A program made the translations under genes and the position numbers. DNA of 64,000 nucleotides from contig NW_019091477.1 in the NCBI RefSeq assembly GCF_001949145.1, positions 599,900-663,899 of the forward strand. The letters are read 5' to 3'. Positions 36,471-48,100 of this stretch are shown in pieces. Source of the DNA: Acanthaster planci. Its lineage: Eukaryota; Echinodermata; Asteroidea; Valvatida; Acanthasteridae. Within the stretch, counting starts at the first letter, position 1. The number at the start of each line of letters is the position of its first letter. The notes below the pieces were generated by a model that did not search any database, was not told the DNA's origin, and saw nothing but the letters and a program-made list of their open reading frames with translations.

Positions 36471-39400
36471 GGTATACCAATTAAGCTTCCACAGAGGTCA
36501 ATGCTTAAATGATATTGGAAATACCAATCCAAATGTAGCCAATCAGTCTCTCCACCCTTCCCTGGTCTAATTTTCTAATCTCACCCATCAAGGTGACGTT
36601 AATAATGTCAGATGCCTCATATGATGTGGCCCAGCACAAGTGTACTTGATCCTAATAACGTGGAGTTAATTGAAAATGTTTGGACTTGCTGCTGTGCGCC
36701 TCGCCATTAATTTAGCATTAATGTGACAGAAGTGCCATTCTCTATTGGCATCAGGCTGTGTCAACTCTGGATGTTGTCCATGTTCTGGAGGAACGTGGAG
36801 CCTGGGTGTAAGACTGCCAGTTACAGTGCAGAAGCTCCTCTACTTGAGGTGTTTCCCAAATCTCAACTTTGTCGTTTGGCTTCATGCTTCAGTTTTGTGA
36901 CCTTTATCCCCTGAGCCAAAACCCTCCTGCTCAACATATCCCCATTTCCAGGCTGCAGTGGGAACGTCAAGTTGTCTGTTTTCTTCTCGTTACAACAGTG
37001 AACATATTAAACTGATTGCAGAGCTCAAGAACCGGACAGAAAGACAAGGCCACATTTGGAAGATATTCTTTGAATGAGTCTCCTGTTGAGAGTGTCCAGC
37101 TTTAAGATTCATGACAAATTTCCCTATGTTTTCTTTTCTCCTGACTTCAAAAGGGGGGTGAACGGAACATCCTGCCCATGTGAGATACCTTTCACGGTGT
37201 GACATTGGCAGTGGACTTACAGGGGACCAGTGAAGATGAGGTCACACTGCTTATACAGACTGTGCTGAAGACAGGCCCCTTTCATCGGCAGCATAAGATG
37301 ATATACCTCAGGTCTGTTGGTCTGTCATCCAGGTCATTTGAGGTCGGGTTTTATATAGGTTAATCTTCAGTGAGGCCATTGAAAGTTAACTTCCCCCCCC
37401 ATCTGATGTAAAGTAGACAGTGTGTCTAAATTTCTAAGGAGACCGTTTCATGGTGAGTTATTGTAGATCTTCAACTCAAGGTTACTTATGGTCAATTTAG
37501 GGTCAACTTGAAGTCAGTCTGTGGTTATCTTTATATGCTACTGATTATCCTAACCAACATCAAGCATCTCTGTATGATGCGATTCGAAAGGTTTAATCTG
37601 TGCATACAATGCAAAAACACTGTGGAGATATTTTCTTTACCATGGGTAATATTATGTTACTTGTATCATTGTGAGGTTGTTAAAAAACATCAGATATCCA
37701 TTTATCACGGCATGGACCGCAGGTTTCAGTTGACAGAGTTTGAATTTTAACATTGGAAAGAAAGCTCGAAAAGTTTCAGTGCGAACCTTGTCTTTTGAGA
37801 TTTTCAGTGGAAAGATTTAGAACAGTGCCAATTAATGTCTTGAACCTGAGTAAAACATTTTTTATTTGTACATTTCATGATCTCTTATGTTTCCAGGGAA
37901 CTTGTTTAGAAATGGCTTTTTTCTTTTGGATTTTAGTTTTGATGCACAGGTGAACCGTGCAGTGTATTGGTACTCTTAGGTCAGTCTTTAAAAGTATATT
38001 GAATAAATTTCTCATTTAGTGAGTGAGTGTTACAAGGCTATAAACCATGCATTGTCATTTTCACACTTTATAAAAACCTGTTGCTGCCGGTAATTGAAAT
38101 AAAATCTGAGATGAGTGAATTTTTGTCATCTTTGTTTTTTCCTTATAAGTTTTGTGGAGATAGGGCATTTTTTTCTTATTTTATTTGGCATTATTTTCAA
38201 AGATAGTAAGGGCATTTATATTGGGCAGTTCCGCGCATCACAAAACCCATGGTCATTGAACGACAGCAAACAAGATGGTTAAAGAGTGCTTCTGATTTTA
38301 AAATGCATTTCAGCTATGAACCTATTCTAGATTTGGATGAGATAATTTTCCATTTCACAATTTCACCTACATGTATCTCCACATCACAACCTAAAAATGT
38401 TAAAACGCAGAAAAAGCGCATTGTATGTAGGATTTTGCAAGCAGACTCTTCCATTTTGGAGGGGTTGGTATGCTTTGAGCAACATGGGGGATGTCCCAGA
38501 GTCTGGAAACTCTTCAACTTCGTGTGAAAGTTCTTCAAGACTTTCAGCAAAATATTACCTGTCGCACCAAGAAATCCTCAACAAGGTAAAGTGAATCATC
38601 AACATTTACTGGTTCCTTCCACCACCTTCCCCATCAAACGAAAAGCGCGCAGACGACATTTTTATCAAACCTGCGAAAGGTTTTGAAACTGCCGCGCAAA
38701 AATGGAATTGGTACCTGTAATCTATGTCATAAGTCTTAAGTGGTGATGACTAAGGGACCTGACGGGGTTGGTGCAGTTGACCTCGCACTTCTTGATTATC
38801 ACCCCTAAAGGCAGGCAAAAAAATTGGTAAGTACGGAAGTTTCCCCACGTTTGACTGAATGTGTATATAGATTTGAAGATTTTAGTCGGTAGTCGGCAAC
38901 GTGTAAGTCGCTTCCGCAGTAGGCTAAGCAAATCAGTACAATTTCATTCTGCCACAAGTCGTGCCTTGTCCGTCAACACTGGCAACATTCGCCCATAATA
39001 TATAACTTGCAAGTGCTCTGTTTTTTTGTGATGTCTCGGTGCTCAGCCAAGTAGGATGCCTAATCAGGAGTGCATTGTCCGTCTCGACAGGAATTTGGGC
39101 CGTGAGAATCAACGTGCCCTTTAATTATCGTACAGCCAAATGAACACCGCATCATTAGGGGTTTTGCTTAATGGAAAACAGGCTGGGCTGCCGCGTGCAT
39201 AGCCCGTTATGTGCCGCGTGCATTATGATTCCTCAAAATCCCATCCTGTGGTTTTTGTTCAGTTATCTTGTAAGGCATGAAATATGAGTTGGCAATTATA
39301 AGCGTTGCGCATCCAGGGCTCAATTTCCCCCATTTAAAAGAAAATTCAAAGTTTACTCTGTAATAACAAAAATTTGATAGATATCGTACACAAAAATGAA

Positions 39401-40860
39401 ATATTTGTATTAAAAACAGACTGAGGAATCTTCACCGAGTAGCTTTGTAGGCCTATAATTCAATATTTGGCTAACTTAAAATCAAGCCGGCATAACCTAA
39501 TCCAGGCTGTTTTACCAACACAAGAAAATTATGCAAAAGCTATCAGACTGTTCTCTGTGTGCGTCGTACTTGTTACTTGTTGGATGTCTTGTTTACTGTC
39601 CATTAAGGACCATTTTAACAGTGCACATCGCCGAACTTTACTCGGCCGATTATAAAAACATCGAATCATCAGCTGTCCGAGTGGGAGTGAAATCTTTTAA
39701 GCAAGCAAGAGGCACTGAAGCCATGATGACACCAACCAAACAAGCCCGTCGGCCTCGGACAGGTTTTGTGAATAACACGCTTGTATAGTTTCATGCTGGT
39801 CGCGTACCGCATTGGTACAAGTCTTGTATCATTAAAATTACCGGGGTTGTAAAGATGTCTTTTGTGTCGAGAATTTTCTCGATTTCCAAGTTTGAATTCG
39901 TACGTCTGAATTTTCCCTTCGAGATTGTAGTACATAAGCCTACAGTCTCACGGAATCGTCCGTTACGGTGGCTTTGCCCAGTTCTTAATTATGTAGCATA
40001 GTGAAAAGCGCGTCAGTCTATATTGGTTATTGATTGGCAGTTCTTGATTAATGATATTATTTTGATGCTTGGTGAATCGGTTGACAAAAATGCTAGGAAA
40101 ATTTGGCATGCAAGCGCAGAATCTAAATTTGTACATTATGCCAATAATGTACTAGATGTCCAGCTCATTTAAACGAAACACGAGGGTGTCATTCGTATTT
40201 ACTGATCTAATTAGGAAACTATATTTATTCAGCTAAAAGTGTTTAATGGTTCATCGACTTGCTTAGTTGACAATTTTTACATCACCAGCCATCATCAGGC
40301 GAAAGGGGTACACTTTGATGTCGGTTGGTGTTAAGAGGTGTATTTACCTGTAATGTTGGCCAAACAATCCGCCGAGGCGGCGGATAATGTTGTTTCTTGT
40401 CGAGAAACCCTATCACCGTGTCGCCAACTCGACTGGAAAAGGAAACCTTTACTGGACTGTAACTGACGGATCTTCGCGTTGATAAGGATATTATCATGAA
40501 CATTGTTTCCCCTTTGATGTGTGTTTTTGTCGCAAGGACCCTGGCGTTTTCGTAAATGCCACCAGGTTGATCACGATAAAATTGAAACCACTAACCATCG
40601 GAAAGACGGAACAAGAAGGACGGATGTGTAATTTGGCTAGCGCGATATTGTGGGGAGACCTAACCAGGCGCGCCGGCACAAAATGTAGGGTGAAGTTGGC
40701 TCATGAAAATGGCTCCTCTCTTGAACACACTCCCCGTGCTGTAGCAATATGTACTAAGTGCGATGCAGTTAAGTGTGAACTGAGGGCTGCAGTCAGCAAA
40801 TAAGACTGGATTTTAAGTCCCAATTTCGAATCGGCACCACAATTTTATCGCATTTGTTAA

Positions 40861-40919
40861 TTAACCCTAACACTCCTCAATCCTTCACCTGTTGGAGGAC
40901 TGAGGAGTGTTAGGGTTAA
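40861..40919. repeat. 59-bp TTAA-bounded palindrome
   Basis: TTAACCCTAACACTCCTCA at the left and TGAGGAGTGTTAGGGTTAA at the right are perfect 19-base inverted arms; part of the interior (TCC/GGA) also pairs. TTAA at both ends fits a piggyBac-type target-site duplication. It could also be a plain hairpin. Confidence 0.8.
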
Positions 40920-42064
40920 ATGTCAGTGTTGGACTGCAGTTAGGCAATGCCCACTTAAATACTTATCGCTTCTTTAGTACATAAAGCGATTTTGACTGTT
41001 AGGTCTAGTCGTTGTCAAGACTGCCTCGGCCCTTTAACTTTCGCCGAAAGAAAAGAGGTATGTTATGACGGATTTCCTTGTCAGTTGACCTCGTGTCACT
41101 TTATCAGTTTGTCTCCCCATGGATGAAAGACGGGCCCCGATTCGCACGGCAAACTCCGTGAGACCCAGCCACTCACAGACGTTCCCGCTGACTGGACAAT
41201 AATCAGAGTTGGACATGAGCCAGCGACCAATCCAGCGCAGCAGTGGGCGTGGTCTCACTGCTCTCATGCATCGCCACCGTACCAGGCAAGGCAAACTTTT
41301 GTGTCGGGCCTGGCTAGCTGCAAAGGTGAGGCGGTTTCATCCTTTGGCAAGTGACATCCGGGCCAGCGCGGTCGATAGGCTCACTCGGCCTGTGTTAATG
41401 CCGGGACCAGCGGACTGGAGTCGGCAGCTACCGTACACTAGACGTGAATAGAAAAACGCACCCGCTCGCATAGGGCGAGTACCGATTGCAAGACGAGGCG
41501 TACGTGTCTTTTGGACGATCAAGGGTCCGGTCCCAGACGATTTCACAATGCACGCGATTCGCCCCTCCAGCTGAGACGCCGAGGCTTCAGAAACAGTCCA
41601 AGGGGGGAACACAAAACCCAACCGGAAAGTGGGACTGTGCGTTTGTTCGTCGGATGGTGAGATGCTTCTGTCCTAAACTGGGTTACACGCCTGCTCCACT
41701 TTCCAAACAAAAGATTTGTAACGCCGGACGATACATTCAAGACATTTTTGCATGGGATAGCAGCAATTCATTACCAAGACAATGACCACTTCATGTGTTT
41801 GCCGCAACGGCTGAACACTACGCGGCATCCGTTACTCCATACGGACTATCCTTGCAGCAGAAATCCACTTCCTGTCCAACAGGAGAAAAGCAGCCGTCGC
41901 GAGTCTTGACTGGTAGGTCACCCCGGCTGCATGCAGCAGAATATTCCCCCATTAACATACCGACAGCGCGAGATCACCAGAAGACGTAGGTGACCATCTA
42001 CAACCTCACCAAGGATATTTGTGATTTATGTTATTTTTCTTGGAGAATATCAGAGGGTGTGAAG

Positions 42065-42145
42065 ATGAGCTGTCTAGACGTGATGTATCAGAGCGCGTAT
42101 CAGCCCTACCAACATTATCCATTCTACCAGCGTCATTTTACCCAG
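42065..42145 (+). CDS. VGLL2: VGLL exon 1
   Basis: 27 codons: MSCLDVMYQSAYQPYQHYPF and then YQRHFTQ, rich in Tyr and Gln, with donor CCCAG|gtaaac. MSCLDVMYQ is the characteristic start of VGLL2/3. Phase 0. Confidence 0.92.
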
Positions 42146-45100
42146 GTAAACTAATGCACTTTGCTATTTTAGGGGACTTGAAATCCCTGCACCATCTGCT
42201 CAAGTATTTTCAGTTGATTAAAACTATGGTAGGGCCCCCCATGAACCTTGGGACGAGAGTTCCATATAAACAAACAGACATCACTACTTTTCCCTTTCCA
42301 TGGTCTTCGTAGTTACCAGAAAATTGATAACGAATCATGAAAAGTCAATTTGAGAAAGAAAGATTTACAGCATTTAGGCTACTAAGACATATAAGAAAAC
42401 AGGGGGAATTGTTCCGACCAGTCTCGGAGGGTTTGTGCATAGTGTGTCAAGTAGTGACTGCGTGTTGAATTCTTTCAAAACTTTACACTGTAAGTCTAGA
42501 AGACAGGATTGAGGGCAACCCGAACCGACGTCAGTTTGTAATCTTCAGTATTGGACGCAAGGTCACTACCCGTGTTTCTCGCTTGGTACATGTACGGGCT
42601 AAACCGCATTACTTTGCACCAAATCCCTGTGGCTGCTATCTCAAAGTACACCTTCAGTTCTTCTCTCCATTTAAAATGTACAATGCTGTCACGATTACAA
42701 TTTCACCAGTCTTTGTTCGTAGAATAATTGCTGGGCGGGTAAGATTACACCAAATCCGTGAACCCCCCCCCCCAAAAAAAACCAACGAGGGTTTCTCCAG
42801 TGGTAAATGACCGAATATTTCTTGTAACAATCCGCGTTCTGTGGATTTTAGATGAAGTTCAGCTTGGGCGATGCACCCATCATCAACGGCTCGTAAAGTT
42901 TGACAATCTTTTTTTCTGCTTGTCAACGGAATTCTGACATGTCTGGCATTTCTTTGTTGTTTCGTTAAATGCTCTTGATCACATTTCCAACAATTTTGGT
43001 GAGTCAAGTTTCAAAGCGCCTGAGGATTCCGGGATTTGGGTCCTGTTTTTGTCCATAGTTGCATTCGTTGTTCCTGTTCCGTTGATTTCCCTGGTTAAAC
43101 CCACACTTCATCAAAGTAATATGTTAACATTGAAATCATGCCCAAAGTACAAAATAAATTGTGCACATTTTTGTGAGACATGGAGCAATGCCCATCTTAT
43201 TGCGTGTTAGTACAATGTACCGAGGGCGCACACTGGCTGCCCTTCAAAACAAATCTGTTAAATCTGTAAACATTGGAAATGATATTCTAAAGTGCATATG
43301 TGAATGAGATTTGAGCCTGTGTTGTGTACCGCATGACTCAATAGGCCTTTTTGACAATGCTGAGAAAATAGTGACGTTCAATTTTAAATTTGATTACTGG
43401 CAACGAATTTTACACATGTTGTTATTTGTTGGAGGAGTTCATTCAAGTGCAGTGCAAAATTCGTCCCGAGACGCGTTAGAGGCCTCCGTCTAAGTGGGGG
43501 TTCGCTTCGAACAGACAGACTCATTTGCATTTGAATGGGAGACAACCAAATCGCTGGAATTCTGGGCATATCTTCTCCTTGGAGCAGGTGTTCGAGTACT
43601 CCTATACTTGTCCCGACCTGACTTGACAACATCATGACGCAGTGGATAAGTAAATACCATGTGTACGAACTGGGTAAACTGCAAGGGATTTGTGGCTTTA
43701 ATGTCATATGGACATTCCACGTGTTCAAGATTTCGTAGTGCCTTATTCGTCGGCAGTAATGCCTAACGCATGTGCTGTCTGGTCTGTCGGAGGAGTTGGC
43801 ACGATATGTCTTGATTCCCAAGATGACCTCAAAGTAAGTGTCACACGCAAACTACATCGACACCGGTGTTTCTCGTCTTACTCCAAAAGGCAGAGAATAT
43901 TATTAATTTCCCATTTACTTTGGATTTTTTTTTTAATTCTTGGAAACTTGCAGAAGTTTGGCCACTATAAGATGCAGGAGCCCCCCGACCATGACCCCAG
44001 CTACACCCCTCACACTCAGTCTGTGCCCCCGGCCACCTCCACCTCGACAGGCTACTCCTCCTCGCTCTACCATCACCACCATGCCCTCCACTCTCACCAC
44101 GGCTCGCCCCCGGCCAACGCCTCCGGGCTGCCCCACCAGGCCAGCGTGAAGAAGGAGGACAAGCCGACCGTCGAGGAGGCCGAGCCCACGGTCGAGGCGG
44201 AGTACATCAACTCGCGGTGCGTGCTGTTCACGTACTACACCGGGGAACTGAACAAAGTGGTTGACGAACATTTCAGTCGGGCACTGAGTCAACCCAGTAG
44301 TTTTCCCCCGGATGGACGTATTGGGGTCAGCGGGGGGGACAGCACTGGGAGTCAGGGTAAACAAAGCGATGGAAGCACGTGGAATAGCAAAAATGGAGGT
44401 AAGTTATGCACACTCGACAAATCAGTATATTTTTTCCAATTTTACGCCGGTAGAAATATCCATCATTTAGTTTTGCCCAGTTGCTGAATATAGACTAAAA
44501 AATAAACAGAATAAAATAATGGCAAAACGTTCATTACCTTTCCTCCATATTGACCTAAATACGTCACTACCTTCTGTTTACGTTGGTAATCCTTCCCGCG
44601 TGTGCTGTTCTTGAAATTGTTTCATGATAGGTATCTGCGCTCCAGAAATCCCTGTATGAAAAAAATACAATAGTGACAATGCTGTCCGTATATAGGAAGT
44701 CTATGTGAAAGGATTAATCACCGGGATTGAAGTAGAAGTTAAGTGTAGATTGATCAAAGAAATCTTCTGTTCCAGATGGTGATCAACAAAATCAGGCAGA
44801 ATTTTACGCCCTTGAAAGCTGTAAAAAAAATTAAAAATTAAGGTAAGTGGGATCCGATGTTGAATACACAGAATGCCTGCCCCTTTAAAATACGGCGATG
44901 TTTTGAAACGACTTAGATGGGAGTTTGGGGGCAGATCGTTCCTCCTTTCGTTTCCTTTAAAGTTCCTGTCGGTGACATCTCGCGTGCGGTCACGGTCAAA
45001 ATGGAAAACCGCTGCCAAGCCCCCGGATCTGACCTGGTTTCGTACCTCCAATCAATTTAGGAAATATTGAATTTGACTTGTCACCGATGTCAAGACGGTT

Positions 45101-48100
45101 CAACCCCTAGAAGAAGCAGGAATGCGGCTAAATACGAAACATATGGTGCTCTTTGCCAGAAAACAGTACGCGTGAAGGGAAAAAAGTCTGGACCTGCCTG
45201 TCACTCTCTGAGTTTACAGCAGGTTTCGATTTGATTTTATCATGGCAGGGGTCAGCCTTCCGTAGAACGAAACCCGTGATAAAAAGAGAGAAATATGTTT
45301 AAAGTTTTAATTTGAGATAAATAATACGTTTCACCTCTTGTAATGATCGTACTGAGAAGGTCTCTCACTTTATTAAGCCACGAGAGAGGGTTGTATAAAG
45401 AAACCAGAAAGAACCGGGAGTTAAATGACTGTCTACAAGCAAGCAATCTGTTCTTTGCCGTCGTGATAATAAACAAACGAGTCCAAGGTCAACCCATTCG
45501 GAAGAAAACGAAACCAAAAAACTCGGATATGGGGATGGAAGGGACGAGGAAGGCCAGTATTCGCCAACGTTCACAGGGGTCGTTGACTTGAAGAGTGCGT
45601 GGTTTCCAGTGGGGGTGGGTGGGTGGGAGGAACAGCACAGAGTAACCGGGTTTCTTGTTCTACCCCAGACGGTCCTTGCTAATATTGGAACCGTGACAAG
45701 AGTGTTAAGGGGCGTGTCAGTTCTAAGCGTGAGCCGTGCGAAGGTCAAGGAACCCCCCCCCCCTCATTTCAGCCTTGAATTTTCAGAAAGACGACAGGTT
45801 ATCGTTTTCCTTCCCTTTCGATTTCGCTCTTTGTCACTACCCCAATCCTTGGGCGCGCTTCGATTCGCAAGAACTCTAATTGGGTAAAATGGTTTGCGAT
45901 GACACTATTATGCTGATCTTCCGTGTGCGAGTGGAAACTGAACTTTATGTTGCCAGATCGGGGCAGTGAGCTACCCATAAAGCTTGGCGACTCCTTGACA
46001 GTAATTTGGGGGATATTGTCACTGGCGTCCTTTCATTGGGCAGTGGGGGACGAACGAACAAACAGTCAAATTTAATGTCAGTATGTGTTCCTTCCTCCAT
46101 GGACTGACTGACCAACTCTTATTCCTGCGCTGTGTTGGTGTTGCCTGCCGGAGTGCGAACTTTTGACTCTCCCCGGCTTTTTACTGTTGGGCCCCAAGAC
46201 CTATTGACAGATGCCACACGACCCAACCGCGGCTAATGCCAAGTTCATCACCAGATAAAGACCGGGGACAGGTGATGGAATGCTTAATGCAGTTTCACGG
46301 AGGCCAGAGATGCGGTCACTAGACCTATATGGTTTGGTGTGGTTGGAAGACGACCCAAGCAAACACGATTAATCGAAACGTCAAAGCCTATGGTCAAAGT
46401 AATGAAGCAATATAGGCGGATGTGATCAAGATAAAACATAGTCGAGATTTGTTACTCTGATTTCGAACGTGTAGATCGAGCAACGGGTCAATCGGTCAAA
46501 TAACAGACGTATTCAGAAAAGCTGGAAACATTTCTCAATGTCTAACCCTCAAATCTTTAGGGTGCATATATTTCACTTTTATATCTTGCAGTGGTCGATT
46601 CCTATCCATAAATTCAAAAGAGATGTCAAAAGGAGACATGGCGCATTAAAAGCCCAAAGACCGCTCTCGCCAATTTGTTGACAGTGCAAAATCTGATGGC
46701 TAGATCAAGCTGGCTGTTCCTTTAACAGATAAGATTCTGTTGATGTAATTGGTTTTGATTTATTGTGACTCTGCCATTGCTTTGTTTTGAATCTGAAGCA
46801 ACTCTATCGAAGCTGAAATCCAGAGCATCAAGGGCAGTCAAGCCTAAGGTTTCCATTATTTCCTCCAACCAATAAAAAAATGTCCAAGTCGTTGGAAATA
46901 CAGTGGTCATAAACACGTGATGCAGAGAAGTTAAGGCAACAGTAGTCATCTGAACAGAATTCCACCATTTTGTTTTCATAACTTGACTTTGTCCTTACAA
47001 AGACGTAAATTTATAACGCCGTATGCTCAGTAAGGGCCATCCAAAACTCGTTACAAAATCAAAAAAATCCACCTCCACGACACACACAGTACATCTTGAA
47101 AACTACAACTGTCTCCTTGTGTGCGTTTCGTTTTATAGAATGTCGAATTTAAACAACGACCTGGATAAATGCAACATTTAGTCTGTTTTCCAAAGATAAT
47201 CGCTGGCAGTGCCATCACTTTTTGCCATTTACTTTCCACATGTCTGAGAGCGATGAGTGCTCAGAGAGTGGGGCGCACGTCAGGCCTGCGCGTGGTTAAA
47301 TTTAATAGTGACAGGCAGAGCCCCGCGTAGTTTACATTGATGAAATGTTCACAACTTTGTGAAAATAAACCTGCCCCAGAACTTCGGCCCAGTCGGGTCG
47401 GGATAACGGCGCGTCAATTAAAAATGATAGTCATCGCACCCTTCGCAGATTTACTGGTTTTAGCGGCTGTTAAGGAAGGGTGCAATTCCCTTCCAATGAA
47501 TCCGTCAGCGGGATGCTGTTTAAGTGAGTGAGACCGCGGGGGAGACTTAATTTGCTGAATTGTAAAATGCTGGTGTAAAAACTACCGTCAGTTACCAAAT
47601 AAATTGAGATAAACTAGATAGATCGACGTTGAATACTTACCATCTGTATTGACCAAAAAATACCCGCAAAAATGCCCTTTTTTTAACAAGAATCTGTTTC
47701 AATGATATATTTTTAATAGAAGAATAAAGTGGGAAAACGTCAGGATCAAACTTCGCATCCTTCTCCATAATAATCGGAAAGGAACCCTTTTTTCTTCTGA
47801 TGCCATCCTTAAGATCCTAAAAATCATGTTATAGGATTTCCTTCTCTGTATGGATCCGTGAGCATATCGAAGTTAAAGACTTTAGTTTCACTAATTAAAG
47901 AGTAAAAACAGTTATATTGTAAACATCACTGTCCTTTTGTTCGCGTAACAGAATTGGCTAGTAACTATGCAGAGGGAATCAATTTTATCATCTTGTATCT
48001 CCCTGCCGTAAGTTTATTTTGACAGATTAATTCGACAGGAACACGGCAGTCATTTGGGTCATTTGTTTTTGTCGACAGTGCGTTGAATGTGTGGTAATAA

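Larger units (their letters stand above)
28572..42064. other. Intergenic region between HTATSF1 and VGLL
   Basis: About 13.5 kb holding the HTATSF1 3' untranslated region and the upstream flank of the VGLL gene. I found no convincing coding exon on either strand. It contains a G/C-homopolymer repeat near 30760-30930, a CAAA microsatellite, a tRNA-like SINE fragment and a 59-bp palindrome. Regulatory elements are likely but cannot be recognised without alignment. Confidence 0.65.

Noticed and set aside
40861-40919. Interstitial telomere repeat
   Set aside because: TTAGGGTTA occurs only once per arm of a palindrome; there is no tandem TTAGGG array.
41034-41785. Cluster of 65-99 codon frames on both strands upstream of VGLL
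   Set aside because: Overlapping frames in GC-richer DNA with no domain or splice pattern; probably 5' flank or untranslated sequence.
43933-44364. 143-codon minus-strand frame
   Set aside because: It is the shadow of VGLL exon 2, produced by GC-rich codons.
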